64,000 bases of DNA from Streptomyces canus 299MFChir4.1 (lineage in GTDB: Bacteria; Actinomycetota; Actinomycetes; Streptomycetales; Streptomycetaceae). The translations under genes and the position numbers were made by a program. This document shows positions 7,998-17,171 of this stretch, one piece after another. Location: the NCBI RefSeq assembly GCF_000383615.1, contig NZ_KB911607.1, positions 1-64,000 of the forward strand, in the 5' to 3' direction. Below the pieces are notes generated by a model, which was given only the letters and a program-made list of their open reading frames with translations, was not told the origin of the DNA and did not search any database. Within the stretch, counting starts at the first letter, position 1, and every line of letters begins with the position of its first letter.

Positions 7998-10216
7998 TGG
8001 TCGGCGTCGTCCTTCTTCTCGTCGGAGGAGCCTTCCTCGCCCTCGATCACGGGGATCAGGGAGAGCTTGCCGCGGGAGTCGATCTCGGCGATCTCGACCT
8101 GGACCTTGGCGCCCACGCCGAGCACGTCCTCGACGTTCTCGACGCGCTTGCCGCCGGCCAGCTTGCGGATCTGCGAGATGTGCAGCAGACCGTCCTTGCC
8201 CGGGAGCAGGGACACGAACGCACCGAAGGTGGTGGTCTTGACGACCGTACCCAGGTAGCGCTCGCCGACCTCCGGCATGGTCGGGTTGGCGATCGAGTTG
8301 ATCGTGGTGCGGGCCGCCTCGGCGGAGGGGCCGTCGACCGCACCGATGTAGATGGTGCCGTCGTCCTCGATCGTGATGTCGGCGCCGGTGTCCTCCTGGA
8401 TCTGGTTGATCATCTTGCCCTTGGGGCCGATGACCTCACCGATCTTGTCCACGGGGATCTTCACGGTGATGATCCGCGGGGCGTTCGGGGACATCTCGTC
8501 CGGCGTGTCGATCGCTTCCATCATCACGTCGAGGATGTGGAGGCGGGCGTCACGGGCCTGCTTGAGAGCGGCGGCCAGGACGGAGGCGGGGATGCCGTCC
8601 AGCTTGGTGTCGAGCTGGAGGGCGGTGACGAACTCCTTGGTGCCGGCGACCTTGAAGTCCATGTCGCCGAAGGCGTCCTCCGCACCGAGGATGTCGGTGA
8701 GGGTGACGTAGTGCGTCTCGCCTTCGATGTCCTGGGAGATCAGGCCCATGGCGATACCGGCGACGGGGGCCTTGAGCGGCACACCGGCGTTCAGCAGCGA
8801 CATGGTGGAGGCGCAGACCGAGCCCATGGACGTCGAGCCGTTGGAGCTCAGCGCCTCGGAGACCTGGCGGATCGCGTAGGGGAATTCCTCGCGGGTCGGC
8901 AGGACCGGGACGAGGGCGCGCTCGGCGAGGGCGCCGTGGCCGATCTCGCGGCGCTTCGGGGAGCCGACGCGGCCGGTCTCGCCGGTGGAGTACGGCGGGA
9001 AGTTGTAGTTGTGCATGTAGCGCTTGCGGGTCACCGGGGAGAGGGTGTCCAGCTGCTGCTCCATGCGGAGCATGTTGAGGGTGGTGACGCCCAGGATCTG
9101 GGTCTCGCCACGCTCGAACACCGCGGAGCCGTGCACGCGCGGGATGGCCTCGACCTCGGCGGCGAGCGTACGGATGTCCGTGACGCCCCGGCCGTCGATG
9201 CGCTTCTTCTCCTTGATCACGCGCTCGCGGACGAGCTGCTTGGTCAGGGAGCGGTACGCGGCGGAGATCTCCTTCTCGCGGCCCTCGAACTCCGGCAGGA
9301 GCTTCTCGGCGGCGAGCGCCTTGACGCGGTCCAGCTCGGACTCGCGCTCCTGCTTGCCGGCGATGGTCAGCGCGGAGGCGAGCTCCGGGCGGACGGCGGC
9401 GGAGAGCGCCTCCAGGATGTCGTCCTGGTAGTCGAGGAAGATCGGGAACTCGCCGGTCGGCTTGGCGGCCTTCGAGGCGAGGTCGGCCTGGGCCCGGCAG
9501 AGCACCTTGATAAAGGGCTTCGCGGCTTCCAGACCGGCGGCGACGACCTCCTCGGTCGGGGCCTCGGCGCCGCCCTTGACCAGCTGGATGGTCTTCTCGG
9601 TGGCCTCGGCCTCGACCATCATGATCGCGACGTCGCCGTCCTCCAGGGTGCGGCCCGCGACGACCATGTCGAAGACGGCGTCCTCGAGCTCGGAGTGCGT
9701 CGGGAAGGCCACCCACTGGCCGTTGATCAGCGCGACGCGGACGCCGCCGATCGGGCCGGAGAAGGGCAGGCCGGCCAGCTGCGTGGACGCGGAGGCCGCG
9801 TTGATCGCGACGACGTCGTACAGGTGGTCGGGGTTGAGGGCCATGATCGTGGCGACGACCTGGATCTCGTTGCGCAGGCCCTTCTTGAAGGAGGGGCGCA
9901 GCGGGCGGTCGATCAGCCGGCAGGTGAGGATCGCGTCCTCGGAGGGGCGGCCCTCACGGCGGAAGAAGCTGCCGGGGATCTTGCCGGCGGCGTACATCCG
10001 CTCCTCGACGTCCACCGTCAGGGGGAAGAAGTCGAGCTGGTCCTTGGGGTTCTTGGAGGCGGTGGTGGCCGACAGCACCATGGTGTCGTCGTCCAGGTAC
10101 GCCACGGCGGAGCCGGCGGCCTGCTTGGCGAGGCGGCCCGTCTCGAAGCGGATGGTGCGGGTGCCGAAGGAGCCGTTGTCGATGACGGCCTCGGCGTAGT
10201 GGGTCTCGTTCTCCAC
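7994..10216 (-). CDS. pnp: Polynucleotide phosphorylase / guanosine pentaphosphate synthetase
   Basis: 3'-5' phosphorolytic exoribonuclease and polymerase; the Streptomyces enzyme was first described as guanosine pentaphosphate synthetase. 740 residues: two RNase PH domains separated by an all-helical linker, then a KH domain (IGEVIGPKGKMINQ) and an S1 domain (GTVVKTTTFGAFVSLLPGKDG) with an acidic tail. The active-site segment GAEDAFGDMDFK is present. I chose the GTG with ACGGAGAA upstream; the frame stays open 44 codons further but into the rpsO-pnp spacer. It follows rpsO, as in most bacteria. Confidence 0.96.
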   Translation of the reverse strand: MENETHYAEAVIDNGSFGTRTIRFETGRLAKQAAGSAVAYLDDDTMVLSATTASKNPKDQLDFFPLTVDVEERMYAAGKIPGSFFRREGRPSEDAILTCRLIDRPLRPSFKKGLRNEIQVVATIMALNPDHLYDVVAINAASASTQLAGLPFSGPIGGVRVALINGQWVAFPTHSELEDAVFDMVVAGRTLEDGDVAIMMVEAEATEKTIQLVKGGAEAPTEEVVAAGLEAAKPFIKVLCRAQADLASKAAKPTGEFPIFLDYQDDILEALSAAVRPELASALTIAGKQERESELDRVKALAAEKLLPEFEGREKEISAAYRSLTKQLVRERVIKEKKRIDGRGVTDIRTLAAEVEAIPRVHGSAVFERGETQILGVTTLNMLRMEQQLDTLSPVTRKRYMHNYNFPPYSTGETGRVGSPKRREIGHGALAERALVPVLPTREEFPYAIRQVSEALSSNGSTSMGSVCASTMSLLNAGVPLKAPVAGIAMGLISQDIEGETHYVTLTDILGAEDAFGDMDFKVAGTKEFVTALQLDTKLDGIPASVLAAALKQARDARLHILDVMMEAIDTPDEMSPNAPRIITVKIPVDKIGEVIGPKGKMINQIQEDTGADITIEDDGTIYIGAVDGPSAEAARTTINSIANPTMPEVGERYLGTVVKTTTFGAFVSLLPGKDGLLHISQIRKLAGGKRVENVEDVLGVGAKVQVEIAEIDSRGKLSLIPVIEGEEGSSDEKKDDADQ

Positions 10217-10540
10217 TAGCGTGTTCTCCGTTACTTTCGTCTGCGTATCGTCTTTTGTCCCGATCCGCCCGTGTGGCGGGGGGACGTGCGCGGAGAAGCG
10301 CTCCGTCTGGTGCGGGCCGGTCTTCGATCGAAGCACCCGGGTTCGCAAGGCCCGGGGGCCACTACCGAGGACCGGCGGCGGCGAGGTGCACTTCTCCTCG
10401 TGGTACTGCGTTGTGCTACCACACTACAAAGCGGGTGTGACACCGCGCACGTTTCCGCATGCGGTGAGCACGTCGCTGAGCACGTACGGCAAAGGGGAGC
10501 GGCCCCCGATCGCTTCGGGAACCGCTCCCCTCACGGCGTC
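10217..10540 (-). other. rpsO-pnp intergenic region with hairpins
   Basis: 324 bases without a gene. It holds the rpsO-distal hairpin at 10493-10531 and a smaller CCCGGG pairing (10336-10341 with 10351-10356). In S. coelicolor the rpsO-pnp spacer is known for an RNase III-cut hairpin and a pnp promoter; which of these structures serves that role here cannot be told from sequence alone. Confidence 0.6.
10493..10531 (-). terminator. Hairpin after rpsO (attenuating terminator)
   Basis: 10-bp outer stem (10493-10502 with 10522-10531) plus an inner CCCGA/TCGGG stem, ten bases after the rpsO stop. Confidence 0.75.
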
Positions 10541-10828
10541 CTACTTGGCGCCCGCCGCACCGCGGCGGATGCCGAGGCGGTCGACCAGCGCACGGAAGCG
10601 CTGGATGTCCTTCTTCGCCAGGTACTGGAGAAGGCGACGGCGCTGACCGACCAGGATCAGCAGACCACGACGGGAGTGGTGGTCGTGCTTGTGGGTCTTG
10701 AGGTGCTCGGTCAGGTCCGAGATACGGCGCGAGAGCATCGCGACCTGGACCTCGGGGGAGCCGGTGTCGCCCTCCTTCTGGCCGAACTCGGTCATGATCT
10801 GCTTCTTCGTAGCGGCGTCGAGCGACAC
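10541..10828 (-). CDS. rpsO: 30S ribosomal protein S15
   Basis: 95-residue primary 16S rRNA-binding protein of the small subunit platform. The conserved LTEHLKTHKHDHHSRRGLL and LVGQRRRLLQYL segments are present. The GTG start follows GAGGAG at six bases. It heads the pnp array. The 250-base upstream gap must hold its promoter; a TACCCT -10-like box lies at 10977-10982 on the minus strand without a convincing -35. Confidence 0.97.
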   Translation of the reverse strand: MSLDAATKKQIMTEFGQKEGDTGSPEVQVAMLSRRISDLTEHLKTHKHDHHSRRGLLILVGQRRRLLQYLAKKDIQRFRALVDRLGIRRGAAGAK

Positions 10829-11030
10829 GCGTACTCCTCGTAGTCTCTTGGGTAGCCACCGAGTGCCCCTGGTCCACTTCTCAGGGGAGCTTCCGTAACT
10901 CGGGAGGCGGGGATCCGCTGGGCGCGGCCTCCAGGGCGATCAGCTCCGGGGGTGCGTACACAAACGGCCGTCAGCCAGGGTATCAGCCCGACGGCAGTGC
11001 CCCGGCCCCCGCCCCTGTCGTACAGATGAC

Positions 11031-11066
11031 GCGGCGGCTGCCACCCGAGTGGGTGACAGCCGCCGC
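11031..11066 (-). terminator. Terminator after eccD
   Basis: 10-bp outer stem (11031-11040 with 11057-11066) and 5-bp inner stem, 16 bases beyond the eccD stop. Confidence 0.75.
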
Positions 11067-11081
11067 GAGGTGTGAGGACGG

Positions 11082-12545
11082 TCAGCTGGTCATGCCGCGG
11101 GCCGCCGCGTACAGGTCGAGGACCGCGAGGCACAGCGGGACGAGGGAGAGAAGCACCGCGCCCTCGCTCAGGTCGAGCATCCGGCCCCAGAACGGGGTGA
11201 CACCCTTGCGCGGCACGATCAGGGCGAGGGCCACGAGGAGGGTGGCGCCCAGGGCGACCGCGGCGGAGAGCCAGACGGTGCGGATGTCGAGCGGGGCGCT
11301 GTTGTGGTCGTAGACGAGCTCCTTGATGATGTCGGCCGGCGGGTTCAGGGCGAGGCCGAGGACCAGCAGGCTGACGGTGATGATGCCCGAGATCATCAGG
11401 GTCACGACCTGGGACGTGTACAGGAAGAGCCGGGCGCGCATCATCATGGAGAGGCCGGCCGCCAGCGACAGCAGCTGGGCCCAGCCGCTGCTGGAGAAGC
11501 CGAGCACCGCACCGGCCGAGGCGACGCCGGTGACGGCGCAGCCGCCGACGAGACCGAGCAGCAGTTCGTGGCCGCGGCGGGCCTGGTCGGTGATGAGCCG
11601 GTAGTCGACCGGCTCCTGCTCCTGCTGGTCCTCGGCGCGGCCGCGCTTGGCGATCTGGTCGGGCGAGCGGAACCCGATGGGCAGCCGGGAGAAGCGGGCG
11701 GACCAGCCGGGCAGGAAGCCGATGACGGCGATCATGACGACGGCGGTGACGGCGGCCGTCTCGCGCGGCTCGGCCTCGGAGACGATCGCGGCGAAGGTGG
11801 CGAGGACTCCGATGCCGGCGCCGAACGCGGCGGCGATGAAGGGCGCGTCCTTCTGCGGGAGCAGCAGCACGAGCAGCACCGCGGCGACGAGGACGACGGC
11901 GAAGCCGACGAGCAGGTTCAGCCGGCCGGGGCCCTCGCCCGCGTCGAGGGCCATGACGCCCGAGCCGCCCACCATCAGGTGCGGCAGCGAGGCGAGACCC
12001 AGGGCGACGGCCGCGTGGTGGTCGTCGTAGACCCGCGCGCGTACGGAGGCGAGCGCGACGAGGACGACACCGGTGACACCGGCGATGACGCCGGGCAGGC
12101 CGTGCATGTCGTGGCGCAGCGGCTCGGAGAACCACAGCGCCAGCGCCATCATGGTCAGCAGCAGCGCGCCGGCGGTGAGGCCGACGACCCGCATCATGCC
12201 GTCGTTCCAGCTGCGCCGGTCGGCCTCGACGGCGGCGGCCACGGCGTCGACGACGTCGTCGAAGACGGCGGGCGGCAGCGAGTCCGCGAACGGCCGCAGG
12301 AGCAGCAATTCGCCATCGCGTATCTGCTGTTCGGAGAGCGAACGGCCGTCGTCGAGGACGGAGCCGTCCCTGCGCACGAGGTTGTACCCGGTGGGCGCGG
12401 CCTCTTCGGGTGTCTGGCCCGACAGCCGCAGGATCTCCGGGTAGACGTCAGAGAGCGGCACGTCCTCGGGAAGTGCCACATCGATCCGGCTGTTCGGTGC
12501 CGCCACCGTGACCCGGCAGAATCCGGTTGCTGAGACCGTACTCAC
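11082..12545 (-). CDS. eccD: Type VII secretion integral membrane protein EccD
   Basis: 487-residue channel subunit of the ESX inner-membrane complex. The first ~95 residues form the ubiquitin-like YukD domain (TVAAPNSRIDVALPEDVPLSD and following), and from about residue 120 there are about eleven transmembrane helices. The GTG start is close to GGGGGAACCG. It is divergent from eccC across 260 bases and ends in a terminator, so it is probably monocistronic. In the membrane it packs with EccB, EccC and EccE, whose genes here lie partly 35 kb away. Confidence 0.93.
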   Translation of the reverse strand: MSTVSATGFCRVTVAAPNSRIDVALPEDVPLSDVYPEILRLSGQTPEEAAPTGYNLVRRDGSVLDDGRSLSEQQIRDGELLLLRPFADSLPPAVFDDVVDAVAAAVEADRRSWNDGMMRVVGLTAGALLLTMMALALWFSEPLRHDMHGLPGVIAGVTGVVLVALASVRARVYDDHHAAVALGLASLPHLMVGGSGVMALDAGEGPGRLNLLVGFAVVLVAAVLLVLLLPQKDAPFIAAAFGAGIGVLATFAAIVSEAEPRETAAVTAVVMIAVIGFLPGWSARFSRLPIGFRSPDQIAKRGRAEDQQEQEPVDYRLITDQARRGHELLLGLVGGCAVTGVASAGAVLGFSSSGWAQLLSLAAGLSMMMRARLFLYTSQVVTLMISGIITVSLLVLGLALNPPADIIKELVYDHNSAPLDIRTVWLSAAVALGATLLVALALIVPRKGVTPFWGRMLDLSEGAVLLSLVPLCLAVLDLYAAARGMTS

Positions 12546-12707
12546 CTGACGGTTCCCCCTAGTCCAGTACTCGGTGATTCGTCGCGGTTTGCCAGGGCGA
12601 TTCCCGCTCCGCGCTTCGTTTGGAGCGTCACCCTACCGTCCCCTTGCGGCATCTCCCCATCCCCTCCCGGCTCAACGGGCCCGCAGAACAGTAGGATCAA
12701 CGCCCGA

Positions 12708-12733
12708 CTCATGAGTGGGCTGAGCCCCATGAG
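12708..12733. promoter_or_regulatory. Inverted repeat in the eccD-eccC divergent spacer
   Basis: CTCATG-AGT-GGGCT-G-AGCCC-CATGAG: two nested inverted repeats in 26 bases. A possible -10 for eccC (TAGGAT, 12692-12697) lies just upstream, so the structure would be in the start of the eccC leader or form an operator. No other feature is visible in the 12546-12805 gap. Confidence 0.4.
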
Positions 12734-12805
12734 CCGACGAACATACGGGGGCCGTCACGACGGGGGCGGTTCGACATTGCGATTGCGTGAAGGACTGGTG
12801 GATCG

Positions 12806-15800
12806 GTGAGCGTTGTCATCGTCAAGCGCCCGCCGCGGGTTTACCCGCCGGAGGTGCCGAGTGAGGAGGTCAAGCTCGAGTCCCCTCCCGAACTTCCTCG
12901 CACCGAGGACGACAGCCTGATGATGAACCTGCTGCCCATGCTGGGCATGGGTTCGTCGGCGGCCTTCTTCTTCATGCCAGGCGCCCAGGGCTTCATGAAG
13001 ATCATGGGCGGCCTGATGATGGTCTCCACGGTCGCGATGCTCGTCGCGCAGATCACGCGGGCCAGGAAGGGGCCGTCCGGCCAGATGGCCGAGGCCCGGC
13101 GCGACTACCTCAAGTACCTGGCGCAGAAGCGGCGCGAGGTGCGGCGCACGGTGCACAAGCAGCGTGACGCGCAGTACTACCTGCACCCGGCGCCGGAGCA
13201 GCTGTGGGCGCTGATCGCCGAGGGTTCCCGGCTGTGGGAGCGGCGTTCGACGGACCAGGACTTCGTCCAGGTGCGGATCGGCCTGGGCCCGCAGCAGTTG
13301 GCGACGCCGCTGGTGGCGCCCGACACCGCGCCGGTGGACGAGCTGGAGCCGCTGACCGCGCACTCGATGCAGCAGTTCATCGCGAGCTACGGCACGCTCG
13401 GTGACCTCCCGCTGGCCATCGGGCTGCGCTCCTTCTACCACGTGACGATCTCCGGCGACCCGGAGACGGTCTACGGCCAGACCCGCGCCGTGATCGGACA
13501 GTTGGCCTCGCTGCACTCCCCCGAGGACGTGGTGATCGCGGTCGTGGCCGCGCCCGGTGCCGCGGTGGACTGGGAGTGGACCAAGTGGCTGCCGCACATG
13601 CAGCACAAGGAGTCCGACGGCGCCGGTTCGCGCCGGCTGCTCTGCTACGACCTCGGCGAGCTGGAGGAGATGATCACCCACCAGCTGGAGGGCCGCCCAC
13701 GCTGGAGCCGGGACGGCTCACCGGTGCTCGACCAGCCGCACGTGGTCGTCGTCCTCGACGGCGGCGGGGTGCCTCCGGACTCGGTCCTCGCCTCGGCGGA
13801 GGGCCTTCAGGGCGTGACCATCCTCGAGGTGGTGCCCGGTGAACTCGACGAGGCGCGCGGCTCGTTGTCGGTGCGGGTGTGGCCCGACGCCATGGAGCTG
13901 GAAGCGGGCACGGGTGTCTTCACCGGTGTCCCCGACGTGCTGTCGCAGGCGCAGGCCGAGTCGCTCGGCCGGCAGCTCGCGCCGCTGCGTCTCGGTGCCG
14001 CCGACGCGGACGAACCGCTGCTCGCGAACCTGGACTTCACGGATCTCATGCAGATCGGTGACGCGGCGAGCGTGGACGTCTCGCGCACCTGGCGGCCGCG
14101 CACGCTGCACGAGCGGCTGCGGGTGCCGATCGGTCTCGGCGAGAGCGGCGACCCGGTCATGCTGGACCTCAAGGAGGCCTCGCAGGAGGGCATGGGCCCG
14201 CACGGCCTGTGCGTCGGCGCCACCGGTTCCGGAAAGTCGGAGCTGCTGCGCACCCTGGTGCTCGGCCTCGCGGTCACGCACTCCTCCGAGACGCTCAACT
14301 TCGTCCTCGCGGACTTCAAGGGTGGTGCGACCTTCACCGGCATGGGTTCGATGCCGCACGTCTCCGCGGTCATCACCAACCTGGCCGACGAGCTCACCCT
14401 CGTCGACCGCATGCGCGACTCCATCACCGGTGAGCTGACCCGCCGCCAGGAACTCCTGCGCACGGCGGGCAACTACGCCAACATCACCGACTACGAGAAG
14501 GCGCGCGCCGCCGGTGCCGCGCTCGACCCGCTGCCCTCACTCGTCCTGATCATCGACGAGTTCAGCGAACTCCTCGCCGCCAAGCCGGACTTCATCGAGA
14601 TGTTCATCCAGATCGGCCGGATCGGCCGTTCGCTGGGTGTGCACATGCTGCTCGCCTCGCAGCGCCTGGAGGAGGGCAAGCTGCGCGGCCTCGACACCTT
14701 CCTGTCGTACCGCATCGGTCTGCGCACGTTCTCGGCGGCCGAGTCCCGCACGGCGATCGGTGTGCCCGACGCCTACCACCTGCCGAACGTCCCCGGCGCG
14801 GGCATCCTCAAGTACGACACCGAGACGATGGTGCAGTTCAAGGCCGCGTACGTGTCGGGCACCTACCGGGCGAACGGGCCGATGGCGCAGGGCGGCGGAC
14901 GGATCGACCGCTCCCCCGTGCTGTTCACCGCGGCGCCGGTGCCGGTGCGCATCCTCGCCGATCCGGAGCCGGAGACGCGGACCCACCAGGTCGACGACGC
15001 GCTCGCCGACACCGTCCTCGACGTCATCGTCAGCCGCCTGGACGGTCAGGGTCCGCCCGCCCACCAGGTGTGGCTGCCGCCGCTGGACGAGCCGTTCAGT
15101 CTCGACCAGGTGCTGCCGGCGCTGGGCATCAGTCCGGAGCGCGGTCTGCACGCCGAGGGCTACCACCTGCAGAGCAAGCTGACCGTGCCGGTCGGCCTGG
15201 TCGACAAGCCCTTCGAGCAGCGCCGTGACGTGATGTACGCGGACCTGTCGGGTGCCGCCGGTCACGCCCTGATCGTGGGGGGTCCGCAGTCCGGCAAGTC
15301 GACGCTCGTGCGCACGATGATCACGTCGTTCGCGCTCACGCACACGCCGGCCGAAGTGCAGTTCTACGCCCTCGACTTCGGCGGCGGCGGCATGCTCGCG
15401 CTGGAGAACCTGGCCCATGTGGGCGGCGCCGCCTCCCGTCTTGACCAGGAGAAGGTGCGCCGTACGGTCGCGGAGGTGCACGGCATCCTCAACGCCCGTG
15501 AGGAGTTCTTCCGCTCCAAGAGCATCGACTCCATGGGCACCTTCCGCAACCGCCGGGCGCAGGGGCACTACCCCGACCAGCAGTGGGGCGACGTCTTCCT
15601 CATCATCGACGGCTGGGCGACGTTCAAGAACGACTACGAGATGCTCGACCCGGTCATCGCGGACATCGCGACCCGCGGTCTCGGTTTCGGTGTCCACCTG
15701 ATCATCACCGCGACCCGGTACACCGAGATGCGTCCCGCGCTGCGCGACCAGATCCTCAGCCGGCTCGAACTGCGGCTCGGTGACGCGATGGAGTCGGAGT

Positions 15801-16744
15801 TCGACCGCAAGCGGGCCGAGAACGTGCCGATGGGCAAGCCCGGCCGCGGTCTGTCCCCGGACAAGCTGGACTACCTGGCCGCCACGCCCCGGATCGACGG
15901 GTCGACGCAGGTGGAGGACCTCGCCGACGGCATGGCGAACCTCGTGCAGAGCGTCAACAGCGCCTGGCAGGGCCCGACGGCGCCCAAGGTGCGGATGCTG
16001 CCGACGCTGCTGCCCGCGACCGAGCTGCCCGGCGGCGGGGACTTCGGCAGCCGCGGTATCGCGGTCGGCGTCGACGAGCTCACCCTCTCGCCGGTCTTCG
16101 TGGACTTCGAGACCGACCCGCTGTTCGTCATCTACGGCGAGAGCGAGTCCGGCAAGTCCTCGCTGCTGCGGTTCATGGCCAAGCAGATCTCCGAGCGGTA
16201 CGCCCCCAACAAGGCGCTGTTCGTGGTCTCGGACTTCCGGCGCGCGCTGCTCGGCCAGGTGCCGGAGAGCCACATGTACAAGTACTGCGCCTCGGGTCCG
16301 CAGCTCCAGGAGGTCATGGAGTCGCTGGCCGGCTCGATGAGCCGCCGTATGCCCGGCCCGGACGTGACGCCGGACCAGCTGCGCAACCGCTCCTGGTACA
16401 ACGAGCCCGACGCGTTCATCTTCATCGACGACTACGACCTCGTCGCCACGTCGATGGGCAACCCGATGTCGGTGCTCCTGGAGTACCTGCCGTTCGCGCG
16501 TGACCTGGGTCTGCGCATCATCCTGGCCCGCAGCACCTCCGGTGCCTCGCGCTCCTCCTTCGAGCCGGTCCTCACCCGGATCAAGGAGCTCGGCGCCCAG
16601 GGCATCGTGCTGTCCGGCGACCCGTCGGAGGGCCCGGTGTTCAACAACATCAAGGCCACTCCGCAGCCGCAGGGCCGTGGCCAGTTCATCTCGCGCCGCT
16701 CCAGCGGGCAGCTCGTCCAGACGGGTTACCTGCCGGAGAGCTGA
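12806..16744 (+). CDS. eccC: Type VII secretion ATPase EccC (FtsK/SpoIIIE type)
   Basis: 1312-residue motor of the ESX system, a fused EccCa-EccCb. Two transmembrane helices lie near residues 45-90. Three P-loops are visible: GATGSGKS at 471-478, GGPQSGKS at 825-832 and GESESGKS at 1111-1118, each followed by Walker B-like strands (LVLIIDEFSEL; VFLIIDGW; AFIFIDDYDL). It recognises WXG100 substrates and drives export with EccB, D and E. The GTG start has GAAGGAC upstream. All three Walker A lysines are kept, so all three domains look able to bind nucleotide. Confidence 0.96.
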   Translation: MSVVIVKRPPRVYPPEVPSEEVKLESPPELPRTEDDSLMMNLLPMLGMGSSAAFFFMPGAQGFMKIMGGLMMVSTVAMLVAQITRARKGPSGQMAEARRDYLKYLAQKRREVRRTVHKQRDAQYYLHPAPEQLWALIAEGSRLWERRSTDQDFVQVRIGLGPQQLATPLVAPDTAPVDELEPLTAHSMQQFIASYGTLGDLPLAIGLRSFYHVTISGDPETVYGQTRAVIGQLASLHSPEDVVIAVVAAPGAAVDWEWTKWLPHMQHKESDGAGSRRLLCYDLGELEEMITHQLEGRPRWSRDGSPVLDQPHVVVVLDGGGVPPDSVLASAEGLQGVTILEVVPGELDEARGSLSVRVWPDAMELEAGTGVFTGVPDVLSQAQAESLGRQLAPLRLGAADADEPLLANLDFTDLMQIGDAASVDVSRTWRPRTLHERLRVPIGLGESGDPVMLDLKEASQEGMGPHGLCVGATGSGKSELLRTLVLGLAVTHSSETLNFVLADFKGGATFTGMGSMPHVSAVITNLADELTLVDRMRDSITGELTRRQELLRTAGNYANITDYEKARAAGAALDPLPSLVLIIDEFSELLAAKPDFIEMFIQIGRIGRSLGVHMLLASQRLEEGKLRGLDTFLSYRIGLRTFSAAESRTAIGVPDAYHLPNVPGAGILKYDTETMVQFKAAYVSGTYRANGPMAQGGGRIDRSPVLFTAAPVPVRILADPEPETRTHQVDDALADTVLDVIVSRLDGQGPPAHQVWLPPLDEPFSLDQVLPALGISPERGLHAEGYHLQSKLTVPVGLVDKPFEQRRDVMYADLSGAAGHALIVGGPQSGKSTLVRTMITSFALTHTPAEVQFYALDFGGGGMLALENLAHVGGAASRLDQEKVRRTVAEVHGILNAREEFFRSKSIDSMGTFRNRRAQGHYPDQQWGDVFLIIDGWATFKNDYEMLDPVIADIATRGLGFGVHLIITATRYTEMRPALRDQILSRLELRLGDAMESEFDRKRAENVPMGKPGRGLSPDKLDYLAATPRIDGSTQVEDLADGMANLVQSVNSAWQGPTAPKVRMLPTLLPATELPGGGDFGSRGIAVGVDELTLSPVFVDFETDPLFVIYGESESGKSSLLRFMAKQISERYAPNKALFVVSDFRRALLGQVPESHMYKYCASGPQLQEVMESLAGSMSRRMPGPDVTPDQLRNRSWYNEPDAFIFIDDYDLVATSMGNPMSVLLEYLPFARDLGLRIILARSTSGASRSSFEPVLTRIKELGAQGIVLSGDPSEGPVFNNIKATPQPQGRGQFISRRSSGQLVQTGYLPES

Positions 16745-16754
16745 GTCTGTCCGT

Positions 16755-17093
16755 GTGGGTGGAGGGGCGAGCCGTGTCTGCGGCCCGCCCCTCGTCCGGG
16801 CCCGCGCTTTCACGGACCCCGAGCGCCCGGACAGGTCCGTCTCCCTCGGTTACGGCGGTTTCCTGGGCAGCGGTCGCACGTTCTGGGTCCGGAAGGTCAG
16901 GTCCGGTGAGGTCGGCGAGGTCTGGTTCGCCGGCGATCCCCGCTTCCTGGGCGTCGTCGCCGTACCGGGCCCGCGCCGGCTGTTCGGCGCCGCTCAGCGC
17001 ACGGCGGTGGACGACCGGATGCCGGCCCGCACCCGCGGTGTCAGCCACGAGGCTCGGGAGCGCGCCAAGGCTGCGGGGGCGCGGGTCGGTTGA
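16755..17093 (+). CDS. Small hypothetical protein or gene remnant
   Basis: An open frame directly after eccC with strong Streptomyces codon bias from about 16830: GYGGFLGSGRTFWVRKVRS, then EVWFAGDPRFLGVVAVPGP, ending AAGARVG. About 112 residues if the GTG at 16755 is used, but there is no clear ribosome site and the first 30 residues look non-coding, so it may be a truncated gene that lost its start. It stops 20 bases before a strong bidirectional terminator. Function unknown. Confidence 0.4.
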   Translation: MGGGASRVCGPPLVRARAFTDPERPDRSVSLGYGGFLGSGRTFWVRKVRSGEVGEVWFAGDPRFLGVVAVPGPRRLFGAAQRTAVDDRMPARTRGVSHEARERAKAAGARVG

Positions 17094-17114
17094 GGGACTG
17101 GTCATCCGTCGCGG

Positions 17115-17159
17115 ATACGGCGGTGGCGGCGCCCGGGGAGGGTGCCGCCACCGCCGTAT
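17115..17159. terminator. Bidirectional terminator
   Basis: 16-bp perfect stem (17115-17130 with 17144-17159), extendable inward by three more pairs, between convergent genes. Confidence 0.85.
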
Positions 17160-17171
17160 GCGTGCTGTCTG

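Noticed and set aside
8180..10219. 679-codon open frame on the plus strand over pnp
   Set aside because: Mirror frame caused by high third-position GC; composition is Val/Gly/Asp/Arg-rich noise and pnp on the other strand is certain.
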